A stretch of DNA of 59,764 nucleotides from an uncultured Oscillospiraceae bacterium (GTDB lineage: Bacteria; Bacillota; Clostridia; Oscillospirales; Acutalibacteraceae). Shown one piece after another: positions 23,950-31,020 of this stretch (the stretch's first letter is position 1; every line of letters starts with the position of its first letter). Position numbers and translations under genes: made by a program. A model generated the notes under the pieces. The model made no database searches, was not told where the DNA came from, and saw only the letters and a list, made by a program, of their open reading frames with translations. The stretch spans positions 1 to 59,764 of the forward strand of contig URCA01000020.1 of NCBI GenBank assembly GCA_900546265.1. The letters run 5' to 3'.

Positions 23950-25902
23950 ATGAGCGAACCCACCGGTACCCCCTCCCCGATCAGCGAGGAGCTGAGCGAG
24001 CAGCAGCTGAGCGAGCTGCTGCAAATCCGCCGGGACAAGCTATTAGCGCTGCAGGAGGCAGGGCAGGATCCCTTTGCCATCACTAAATTCGACGTTGACG
24101 CCCATAACGCGCAAATCCGCGAACGCTTCGACGAGCTGGAAAACCAGCCGGTGGTCATCGCAGGACGGATGATGAGCCGCCGCATCATGGGCAAGGCCAG
24201 CTTCATGGATCTGCGGGATCACACCGATCGGATGCAGGTGTATGTCAAACGGGACGACGTGGGGGAGGACCGGTACGCGGATTTTAAAAAGTGGGATATC
24301 GGCGACATCGTGGGGGTGGAAGGGTTTGTGTTCCGCACCCAGAAGGGCGAAATTTCCGTGCACGCCCAGAAGATCACCCTGCTGTCCAAGTCCCTGCTGC
24401 CCCTGCCGGAGAAGTTCCACGGCTTGAAGGACACGGACACCCGGTACCGCCAGCGGTATCTCGATCTCATCGTCAACCCGGAGGTCAAGGACGCGTTTGT
24501 CAAGCGTTCGCGGATCATCACCGAAATCCGGAACTATCTCAACGCCCGGGAGTTCCTCGAGGTGGAGACCCCGGTGCTGCACAACATCGCAGGCGGTGCG
24601 GCGGCCCGGCCCTTCATCACCCATCACAACACCTTGGACATCGACATGTACCTGCGCATCGCGCTCGAGCTGCATCTCAAAAGGCTGATTGTGGGCGGGT
24701 TTGACCGGGTATACGAAATTGGGCGGGTGTTCCGCAACGAGGGGATGGACACCCGGCACAACCCGGAGTTCACCCTGCTGGAGCTGTACCAGGCGTACAC
24801 CGATTACAACGGCATGATGGACCTGACGGAAGAACTGATCCGTACGGTGGCGAAAAAGGTGCTGGGCACGGCGCAGATTTCCTACGGCGGCACGGCCATC
24901 GACCTGGAGAAGCCGTTCGAGCGGCTGAGCATGGCCGACGCGGTGAAGAAGTACGCGGGGGTGGATTTCGCCGCCGTGTCCACGGTGGAAGAGGCCAGGG
25001 AGCTGGCTAAGGCGCATCATATCGAGTTTGAGGAGCGCCATGGAAAGGGCGATATTCTCAACTTGTTTTTCGAGACCTATGTGGAGGAAAAGCTGATACA
25101 GCCCACCTTCATTATGAATCATCCGGTGGAGATTTCGCCCCTGGCCAAGCGGATGCCGGGCAACCCGGCGTATACCGAGCGGTTCGAGCTGTTCATCGTG
25201 GGCCGGGAGCACGCCAATGCGTTCTCCGAGCTCAACGACCCCCTCGATCAGCGGGGACGATTCGAGGCGCAGGCGGCCCTCAAGGCCGCGGGGGACGAGG
25301 AAGCCAACGACGTGGACGAAGATTTCCTCACCGCGCTGGAGTACGGCATGCCGCCCACGGGCGGGCTGGGCATCGGCGTCGATCGCTTGGTCATGCTGCT
25401 GACCGACAGCGCGTCCATCCGGGACGTGCTGCTGTTCCCGACAATGAAACCCTTGAATGGTGTAAAGGACGAAATTGGTGTAAACAAAACCGAGTCCGAA
25501 GCGCCGAAAGCCGAGCCGGAAAAGATTGATTTCTCCAAAGTAGAGATCGAGCCTTTGTTCAAGGATTTCGTGGATTTTGAGACTTTCTCCAAGTCTGATT
25601 TCCGGGCAGTCAAGGTACTTGCCTGCGAAGCAGTACCGAAGTCCAAGAAACTGCTCAAATTCACGCTGGACGATGGAACAGGCGCAGAACGCACGATTTT
25701 AAGCGGTATTCACTCCTATTACGAGCCGGAGGAACTGGTCGGAAAGACCTGTATCGCTATTACCAATCTGCCGCCAAGACCGATGATGGGTATCGACTCC
25801 TGCGGTATGCTGATCAGTGCGGTACACCACGAGGAAGGCGAAGAAAAGCTTCATCTTCTGATGGTAGATGACCACATTCCGGCGGGCGCAAAGCTCTACT
25901 AA
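23950..25902 (+). CDS. lysS: Lysyl-tRNA synthetase fused to an ICE-supplied C-terminal tRNA-binding domain
   Basis: 650 residues; the ATG at 23950 has AGGAAAGGACGG upstream. Residues 1-502 are a complete class II LysRS: OB-fold anticodon-binding domain (about 60-150), motif 2 FRNEGMDTRHNPEFTLLE, motif 3 GLGIGVDRLVMLL, and the usual final motif LLFPTMKPL (494-502), where the protein normally ends. Here the frame continues for 148 residues: a linker (503-525) and an OB-fold domain starting near IDFSKVEIEP that contains VPKSKKLLKF, NLPPRPMMGI and the terminal DDHIPAGAKLY. This is the Trbp111/MetRS C-terminal tRNA-binding type. GC content and codon choice change at codons 497-503, where the ICE begins, so the extra domain comes from the element. 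Confidence 0.93.
   Translation: MSEPTGTPSPISEELSEQQLSELLQIRRDKLLALQEAGQDPFAITKFDVDAHNAQIRERFDELENQPVVIAGRMMSRRIMGKASFMDLRDHTDRMQVYVKRDDVGEDRYADFKKWDIGDIVGVEGFVFRTQKGEISVHAQKITLLSKSLLPLPEKFHGLKDTDTRYRQRYLDLIVNPEVKDAFVKRSRIITEIRNYLNAREFLEVETPVLHNIAGGAAARPFITHHNTLDIDMYLRIALELHLKRLIVGGFDRVYEIGRVFRNEGMDTRHNPEFTLLELYQAYTDYNGMMDLTEELIRTVAKKVLGTAQISYGGTAIDLEKPFERLSMADAVKKYAGVDFAAVSTVEEARELAKAHHIEFEERHGKGDILNLFFETYVEEKLIQPTFIMNHPVEISPLAKRMPGNPAYTERFELFIVGREHANAFSELNDPLDQRGRFEAQAALKAAGDEEANDVDEDFLTALEYGMPPTGGLGIGVDRLVMLLTDSASIRDVLLFPTMKPLNGVKDEIGVNKTESEAPKAEPEKIDFSKVEIEPLFKDFVDFETFSKSDFRAVKVLACEAVPKSKKLLKFTLDDGTGAERTILSGIHSYYEPEELVGKTCIAITNLPPRPMMGIDSCGMLISAVHHEEGEEKLHLLMVDDHIPAGAKLY
25458..25484 (+). 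repeat. Two direct TGGTGTAAA repeats just inside the element
   Basis: TGGTGTAAA occurs at 25458-25466 and 25476-25484, 18 bases apart, in the linker of the LysRS fusion. The same nine bases occur inverted at 25957-25965. Repeats of this kind near one end of an ICE are often arm-type binding sites of a tyrosine recombinase; here they also encode GVK and GVN, so coding constraint is an alternative. Confidence 0.5.
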
Positions 25903-25937
25903 AACGAGATGTACTTCATTTTCCGAAAACCTCGGAT

Positions 25938-25984
25938 TTTACACAAATACACCAATTTTACACCAATCGGTGCTAAAATCGGTG
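25938..25984. repeat. Clustered TTTACACCA motifs and imperfect hairpin after the lysS fusion
   Basis: TTTACACAA (25938-25946), TACACCAAT (25948-25956) and TACACCAAT again (25959-25967) lie close together, and 25951-25965 forms an imperfect hairpin with 25969-25984. Together with the copies at 25458 and 25476 they may be recombinase arm sites or an excision-protein site of the left end. Confidence 0.5.
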
Positions 25985-26022
25985 CAGCGACAAAAAAATT
26001 GCATAATTTTGATTTCACACCG

Positions 26023-26050
26023 CCCCTGAGAAGTTATAGCTTCTCAGGGG
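26023..26050 (+). terminator. Terminator after the lysS fusion
   Basis: An 11-bp perfect stem (CCCCTGAGAAG with CTTCTCAGGGG) with a six-base loop, followed by CTTCTGTATTTTC. Confidence 0.75.
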
Positions 26051-26154
26051 CTTCTGTATTTTCTCATAGTTTTTACTCGCCTCGTCGCAAACTATACCAA
26101 TCTACGCTTTCCAAATATAATGAAGCTAATCGCAGAGGAAGGAGAGGATTGAGT

Positions 26155-27555
26155 ATGAGCAATATTTTATCAGAGGTACACCCTGAGCTTGTTGCGGAAT
26201 GGTCGGAGAGGAATTTGCCGCTTACGCCGGATAAGATTACATACGGCTCAAACAAAGTCGTTTGGTGGAAAGGCGCTTGCGGTCACGAATGGCAGACGAG
26301 TGTTAAAGCTCGTTCAAACGGCGAAAACTGCCCAATCTGCTCAGGCGCAAGAGTGATAGAGGGTATCAATGATTTGGCAACGCTGAAGCCGGAACTGGCG
26401 GATGAATGGTCGAGTAAGAACGATCCGCTAAAGCCGACAATGGTAACAATAGGCTCCCATAAGAAAGTGGTTTGGCAGGATAAATATGGTCACGAATGGA
26501 CAGCAACGGTTAAGAGCAGGGCGTTAAACGGTACAGGCTGTCCGTATTGCTCCCATAATAAAATCTTAGTAGGATTTAATGACCTTGCCTCACAGCGCCC
26601 TCAAATCGCTTCTGAATGGTCTGAGAGAAATTACCCGCTAAAGCCTGATATGGTTACGGTCTTTGCAAATCGGAAGGTATGGTGGCGGTGCAGCAAAGGT
26701 CACGAATGGAATACTCTCATTTCCACTCGTTCAGGCGGAAGCGGGTGTCCTTATTGCAGCGGTCAACTTCTGCTGAAAGGATTTAATGATTTTGCTACGA
26801 CACATCCTCAGCTTGCACAGGAATGGTCGGATCGGAATCTGCCCCTTACTCCTGATATGATAAATGAAAAGTCCCGCAGAAATGTCTGGTGGAAGTGCAG
26901 AGAGTGCGGGTATGAATGGCAGTCAGTCGTGTATGCTCGTGTAAAAGGAACGGTATGTCCTGTCTGTGCAGATCGGGCGGTTATGACAGGGTATAATGAT
27001 TTAGCAATGACGGACACACATCTTCTTTCGGAATGGGACTACGAAAAGAACAAAGATATTTCCCCAAACAAAATATCAAGGCACTCAATGCAGAGCGTGT
27101 GGTGGAAATGTTCACTCGGACACTCGTGGAAGGCAAAAATTTCAGAAAGAGCGATTGAAGGAAAAGGCTGTAAGATGTGTGAAAAAGATTATCTGACGGT
27201 TTTTCCGAAGCTGGCAGTTATGTATTATGCAGCGAAGAAGCGCATAAAGGTACAGACGGATACGGATAAGATTATCGGCATACCGCTTGAAATCTATTTG
27301 CCTGAAGAAAAAGCAGCGATTGAAACGGTTAGTGGGACAGAGAATGTAGAAACCTTGAAAGCATATCTGTGCCGGAAGCGGGAGATCAAACTGATTAAAA
27401 TCCCATATACATTAGGAAGCAGCGAAGCGGACTTTGCCGTGAAGATTAAAAAAGCGTTTCGCAGCTTACATATTTTCATAACCTCGAACGAAGATGAAGA
27501 TACAGCATTTATCCGGCAGAGGTTTTTTGAATGGAGAAAAGGACATATAAAATAA
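26155..27555 (+). CDS. Zinc-ribbon repeat protein (DUF4379-like) with possible Vsr-type nuclease tail
   Basis: 466 residues; ATG 26155 with GGAAGGAG upstream. Residues about 5-345 are five copies of a roughly 68-residue unit: a helix ending in EWSxxNxPL, then a WW(K/R)C.xGHEW segment and a CPxC pair, so most units carry two half zinc sites; the second unit has lost its first cysteine (VVWQDKYGHEW). The last 115 residues contain GIPLEIYLPEEKAAIE, then ETLKAYLCRKREIKLIKIPY, the strand pattern of Vsr/PD-(D/E)xK-like endonuclease domains often found behind these ribbons; the usual aspartate-glycine after AIE is not present, so activity is doubtful. First cargo gene of the ICE; role unknown, nucleic-acid binding likely. 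Confidence 0.75.
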   Translation: MSNILSEVHPELVAEWSERNLPLTPDKITYGSNKVVWWKGACGHEWQTSVKARSNGENCPICSGARVIEGINDLATLKPELADEWSSKNDPLKPTMVTIGSHKKVVWQDKYGHEWTATVKSRALNGTGCPYCSHNKILVGFNDLASQRPQIASEWSERNYPLKPDMVTVFANRKVWWRCSKGHEWNTLISTRSGGSGCPYCSGQLLLKGFNDFATTHPQLAQEWSDRNLPLTPDMINEKSRRNVWWKCRECGYEWQSVVYARVKGTVCPVCADRAVMTGYNDLAMTDTHLLSEWDYEKNKDISPNKISRHSMQSVWWKCSLGHSWKAKISERAIEGKGCKMCEKDYLTVFPKLAVMYYAAKKRIKVQTDTDKIIGIPLEIYLPEEKAAIETVSGTENVETLKAYLCRKREIKLIKIPYTLGSSEADFAVKIKKAFRSLHIFITSNEDEDTAFIRQRFFEWRKGHIK

Positions 27556-27568
27556 AGGAGACGATTTG

Positions 27569-27748
27569 ATGAAAGACAGGCAATTTCATATCTATCTTGA
27601 TGACGAGGAGTACGGACAAGTTTTGCAGGCGTTGATCGACCTTAAAAATAATCTGATAGCGCAAGGCAGATATACGGACGCAGTAGATGATGTCCTTATA
27701 AAATTTACAAAAGCACGAAAGAAAAAGATGACCGTGCAATACATCTGA
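27569..27748 (+). CDS. Small conserved ICE protein, paralogue of the gene at 56700
   Basis: 59 residues, AAAGGAG upstream of ATG 27569. It begins MKDRQFHIYLDDEEYGQVLQ, continues with a lysine/asparagine-rich helix and TDAVDDVLIKFTKARKKK. The protein at 56700 has the same plan (YHIALDDYEHGVVIRSL... STDAVDELIIKIGHAPRRK). Such short proteins recur beside transfer genes of Tn1549-like elements; function unknown. Confidence 0.75.
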   Translation: MKDRQFHIYLDDEEYGQVLQALIDLKNNLIAQGRYTDAVDDVLIKFTKARKKKMTVQYI

Positions 27749-27764
27749 ATAAAACCACAGTTAT

Positions 27765-27802
27765 GCCGCTTGTTTCTTTACGGAGAAGCAGGCGGCTTTT
27801 TT
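27765..27802 (+). terminator. Terminator after the small ICE gene
   Basis: An imperfect 13-bp stem beginning GCCGC and ending GCGGC followed by six T, 17 bases past the stop. Confidence 0.75.
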
Positions 27803-28312
27803 GCGTTTTTAGGGCAATTTTCAAGGTCAAAAAAATTTTTTTCAAATTTTTTTCGGAAAAGGGGCGATTTTGGGTGTGCATTTTGACCCCCTTTGTCCAA
27901 ATGAGTGAAGGGGTTATTTCTCCGCAGGGGATTTCCCCCTTCACAGTACCTTGAAAATTGAATAGACAGGCGCTAAGGACATTAGTTCTGATGAATAGCC
28001 CGAAGGTGGGTACGCCGTGACTTTTCCTATTGATATACGGAGAACGAGCGAGAATCCCTGACCTGAAATTCAGCTTGCTACTGAAACGGCAATGACAGTC
28101 AGAATGATAATGATACTTCTCTACGGAGCTGGCGGAGTACCCGGCAGAGGTGAGATTCCTATGATACGGTTTCGCAAACCGTAACCTTAGCGCTTCCCGT
28201 ACAAAGCGAATCGCTTTCCGCAGGGGGCGTTGAGAACAAATACTGCGGTCTTTACATAGCCGCTTCTTATTGAGGCAGGCTGTGAAATCTATGAAAGGAG
28301 GTAAAGCCGGAG
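27803..28312 (+). other. 510-base noncoding leader region upstream of parA with several hairpins
   Basis: No convincing coding frame is present. The first part is very T/A-rich (AAATTTTTTTC tracts), then a segment with many short inverted repeats, for example TACGGTTT/AAACCGTA at 28163-28181 and AAGCGA/TCGCTT at 28205-28217, and a copy of CTTTACATAGCCGCTT at 28252 that also begins two terminators at 46,581 and 49,426. It ends in the parA ribosome site AAAGGAGG. It may be a structured leader RNA, an antiterminated leader, an origin of transfer or replication, or a centromere; the sequence alone does not decide. Confidence 0.4.
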
Positions 28313-29143
28313 ATGTCAAACTGCAAAACGATTGCGGTATGCAATCAAAAAGGCGGCGTGGGCAAGACCACGACTACGGTTAATTTGGGCGTCGGACTTG
28401 CTATGCAAGGGAAAAAGGTGCTTCTGATTGACGCTGATCCGCAGGGCGATTTAACGACCTGCCTCGGCTGGAGGGATAGCGACAGCCTTTCCGTAACGCT
28501 GACAGAGAAGCTTCAGGCAATTATATCGGAGCAGGAGCAAAATCCCTTTGACGGTATTCTGCAACATAAAGAGAAAGTAGACCTTGTACCGTCCAATCTC
28601 AGCCTATCGTCATTGGAAATGACGCTTGTAACGGCGATGAGCCGAGAGAGCGTCCTGAAGAATTATCTGAGCCTTGTAAAAGACAAGTACGATTATGTCC
28701 TTATTGACTGTATGCCGAGCTTGGGTATGATTACCTTCAACGCTCTAACGGCGGCGGACAGCGTGATTATCCCCGTTCAGGCGCAGTATCTTCCCGCTAA
28801 GGGAATGACGCAGCTTTTGGGGACGATTGCGAAAGTGAGGAAACATACAAACGCCGATTTGAAAATCGACGGTATTCTGCTGACGCTTGTGGACGGAAGG
28901 ACAAATCTTGCGAAAAGCACAGTGGAAGCGCTCAGGGAGAATTTCGGCAGCCATATCAGGATATATAGATCAATGATTCCGGCAGCCGTAAAAGCCGCAG
29001 AGGTATCTTCTAAAGGGACAAGTATCTACGCCTATGAGCCGAACAGTCCGGTGTCTAAGGCTTACGCCAGTTTCACAAAGGAGGTGTTAGCCGATGGCAG
29101 GCAGAAAGAGCGACTTCACGCTGCCCACGAACACGCTCGATGA
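28313..29143 (+). CDS. parA: ParA/Soj-family partition ATPase
   Basis: 276 residues. Deviant Walker A CNQKGGVGKTTTTVNLG (about 10-26), Walker A' IDADPQGDLT and Walker B VLIDCMPSLGMITFNAL are all present. It is the ATPase of a ParABS-type system that keeps the excised circular form of the ICE in dividing cells. AAAGGAGG lies eleven bases upstream. Its 3' end overlaps parB by 50 bases in another frame, indicating tight coupling. Three 19-bp spaced repeats behind parB are candidate centromere sites. Confidence 0.93.
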   Translation: MSNCKTIAVCNQKGGVGKTTTTVNLGVGLAMQGKKVLLIDADPQGDLTTCLGWRDSDSLSVTLTEKLQAIISEQEQNPFDGILQHKEKVDLVPSNLSLSSLEMTLVTAMSRESVLKNYLSLVKDKYDYVLIDCMPSLGMITFNALTAADSVIIPVQAQYLPAKGMTQLLGTIAKVRKHTNADLKIDGILLTLVDGRTNLAKSTVEALRENFGSHIRIYRSMIPAAVKAAEVSSKGTSIYAYEPNSPVSKAYASFTKEVLADGRQKERLHAAHEHAR

Positions 29144-30047
29144 ATTGTTTTCCTCGCAGGAGGAAAGGGACGAAGCGAAGCTGTCAAAAATCAGAGATAT
29201 TCCGCTTGAGGAAATCGACGATTTTCCCGACCACCCGTTTCAGGTGCGGGAAGATGAGGATATGTTTCAGCTTGTGGAAAGTATCAAAGAGCGTGGCGTG
29301 ATTACTCCCGCTACCGTAAGGCAGAAGGAGGACGGAAGATACGAGCTTATTTCAGGACACAGGCGAAAAAGGGCTTGCGAGCTTGCCGGATTTGAAACGC
29401 TCAGATGTGAGGTGGTAGACCTCGACCGTGATGAAGCTACGATTTTAATGGTCGAAAGCAACTTTCAACGGTCGCAGATACTTCCCTCGGAGAAAGCTCA
29501 CGCATATAAAATGCGGCTGGACGCTATGAAAAGACAGGCAGGCAGACCGAGAAAAGAAAATTCATCCCCAGTGGGGATTGATTTACGGGGTAAGCAATCG
29601 CTTGATTTAATGAGCGAGGAATGTGGCGATAGCCGAAATCAAATACACAGATATATCCGCCTCACAAACCTTGTTCCTGAACTGCTCGAATTTGTGGACG
29701 AGGGCAGGATTAAAATGCGCCCCGCCGTTGAGCTGTCCTATCTGAACGAGGACTGCCAGAGGGATTTGGTGGACGAAATTGACCTAAACGACTGTACCCC
29801 GTCCCACGATCAGGCGATCCGTATGCGGAAGTTCTTTGAAGCAGGCAAGCTGACAACAGAAGCGATCTCTGCGATTATGAGTGAGGAAAAGCCGAATCAG
29901 CGTGAGAAAATTGTTTTGCGTGGGGACAGGGTGCGAAGCCTGATCCCGAAAAATATCCCCATCAACCAAACGGAGGAGTATGTCTGCAAGGCGCTGGAGC
30001 ATTACAACAGGTTTTTGCGTAACCGTGCCGAGCGTGACAGCAGGTAA
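29094..30047 (+). CDS. parB: ParB/Spo0J-family partition protein
   Basis: 317 residues. ParB nuclease/CTP-binding fold with DFPDHPFQVREDEDM, ERGVITPATVR and the arginine-rich box SGHRRKRACELAG (about 83-95), then VESNFQRSQILPSEKA and the helix-turn-helix segment MSEECGDSRNQIHRYIRL (about 180-197). It loads on parS-like sites and works with ParA. The ATG lies within the end of parA, preceded by AAAGGAGG; a GC-poor hairpin region and 19-bp iterons follow. Confidence 0.92.
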   Translation: MAGRKSDFTLPTNTLDELFSSQEERDEAKLSKIRDIPLEEIDDFPDHPFQVREDEDMFQLVESIKERGVITPATVRQKEDGRYELISGHRRKRACELAGFETLRCEVVDLDRDEATILMVESNFQRSQILPSEKAHAYKMRLDAMKRQAGRPRKENSSPVGIDLRGKQSLDLMSEECGDSRNQIHRYIRLTNLVPELLEFVDEGRIKMRPAVELSYLNEDCQRDLVDEIDLNDCTPSHDQAIRMRKFFEAGKLTTEAISAIMSEEKPNQREKIVLRGDRVRSLIPKNIPINQTEEYVCKALEHYNRFLRNRAERDSR

Positions 30048-30120
30048 GGCGGAGTGTGTTTTTCTTCTTCCCCTTCCTCACACTCCAACCCCTGAAACTA
30101 CCTGACTATCCGAAAGAATA

Positions 30121-30177
30121 AATCTATCTCTCCTGATTACAGCTATCTCACCTAACTCAATCTATCTCAGGAAAACG
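30121..30177 (+). repeat. Three iterons with 19-bp spacing behind parB
   Basis: CTATCTC occurs at 30124-30130, 30143-30149 and 30162-30168, exactly 19 bases apart; flanking bases (AAT before, CC after) are partly shared. Position directly after parAB makes ParB or regulator binding sites likely. Confidence 0.6.
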
Positions 30178-30200
30178 CACCATTCCAAAGCACAGGAGGT

Positions 30201-30296
30201 ATGCCCTATGATGTAAGATTAACCCTTGTTTCACACCTTTGCCTGAAACGCTGTTTCGCATTACAATGGCGGCAGAAAAGGAGTGAAGCGCAATGA
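30201..30296 (+). CDS. Possible 31-residue leader peptide coupled to the lipoprotein gene
   Basis: An open frame MPYDVRLTLV... of 31 codons starts one base after AGGAGGT, which is too close for good initiation, and its TGA overlaps the lipoprotein ATG (ATGA). The same ribosome site is ideally placed for the ATG at 30208, which reads Met-Met-stop. Either could couple or tune translation of the lipoprotein; neither is proved. Confidence 0.3.
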   Translation: MPYDVRLTLVSHLCLKRCFALQWRQKRSEAQ

Positions 30297-30952
30297 AAAC
30301 AACAAAAATTGCTTTTTTTACGGCTCTTTTGCTGATCGTGCTTGCAGGCTGCAACAATGCCCCGCCGAATGAAGATAAGCCGCAGCCGCTTTCTTTTTCG
30401 GAGAGTGTTCAAAGCTCTCCTGAATCCGAAGCGCCTGCGGGAAAGGAAAGCAAGGAGGTTGAAACAACGCCTGAAGCCGTTCAGGAAGTAAAGCCGGAAA
30501 AGCAGGAAGAAACAACGGAAACGGATACGGTCAGCTCCGAACAGCCGCAGACTGCTTCTGAAACCGGGCAGGCGGCACAGCCCGCCGAACAACCCGATAA
30601 AGCGGATAAGACCGAACATTCCGTATCCACACCGCAGCCGGATATACCAAAAGAAAGCGAAACGCCTGCGCCGCCTGAAACGGAAGAAGCACCGAGCGAA
30701 ACCGACTTTGACATTAACTACTGGATTTCCTTTGCAAAAGGCTACGCTCAGAGCGTGGGGCTTCTGTTAGACAGCGAGGCGGTTTACTGTTGGGATAATC
30801 CGATCCGTGCCGGAGCGCACTGCAAATATCTTGAAAGGGATATTCACAGCCGCTTGGATCGGTACAAGGCTGACGAAGAAATCACAGCCGTATGGATTTG
30901 GGCGGAGGAAGTCTCTGACGGAATCTACGACATCTATATCGGCTACGCTTAA
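30293..30952 (+). CDS. ICE lipoprotein with low-complexity linker
   Basis: 219 residues; signal peptide with lipobox LLIVLAGC (Cys20), so anchored to the outer face of the membrane. Residues 24-138 are a Glu/Pro/Thr/Ser-rich linker that probably spans the cell wall. The folded C-terminal domain (about 139-219) runs from INYWISFAKGYAQSVGL to EVSDGIYDIYIGYA. AAAAGGAG precedes the ATG. Function unknown; a place near the adhesin suggests a surface role. Confidence 0.8.
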   Translation: MKTTKIAFFTALLLIVLAGCNNAPPNEDKPQPLSFSESVQSSPESEAPAGKESKEVETTPEAVQEVKPEKQEETTETDTVSSEQPQTASETGQAAQPAEQPDKADKTEHSVSTPQPDIPKESETPAPPETEEAPSETDFDINYWISFAKGYAQSVGLLLDSEAVYCWDNPIRAGAHCKYLERDIHSRLDRYKADEEITAVWIWAEEVSDGIYDIYIGYA

Positions 30953-30973
30953 ATTAAATATTCCATTTTGAGG

Positions 30974-31000
30974 ACGCACCGAAAAAACGGTGCGTTTTTT
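30974..31000 (+). terminator. Terminator after the lipoprotein gene
   Basis: ACGCACC pairs with GGTGCGT across an eight-base A-rich loop and is followed by TTTTTT. Confidence 0.85.
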
Positions 31001-31020
31001 CATTTCAAGGAGGATTTCAG

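Noticed and set aside
26155..27200. CRISPR or tandem DNA repeat in the zinc-ribbon gene
   Set aside because: The periodicity of about 200 bases is protein-level domain duplication, with diverged DNA.
27945..27965. rRNA leader-like sequence near CTTGAAAATTGAATAG
   Set aside because: It resembles text often seen before rRNA operons, but no rRNA or tRNA follows.
27294..28319. Minus-strand frame over the noncoding stretch before parA (204 codons)
   Set aside because: No ribosome site, runs through a terminator, and no recognisable motif.
30121..30177. CRISPR-like repeats
   Set aside because: The repeat unit is only seven identical bases with 12-base spacing, three copies, and no cas genes; iterons fit better.
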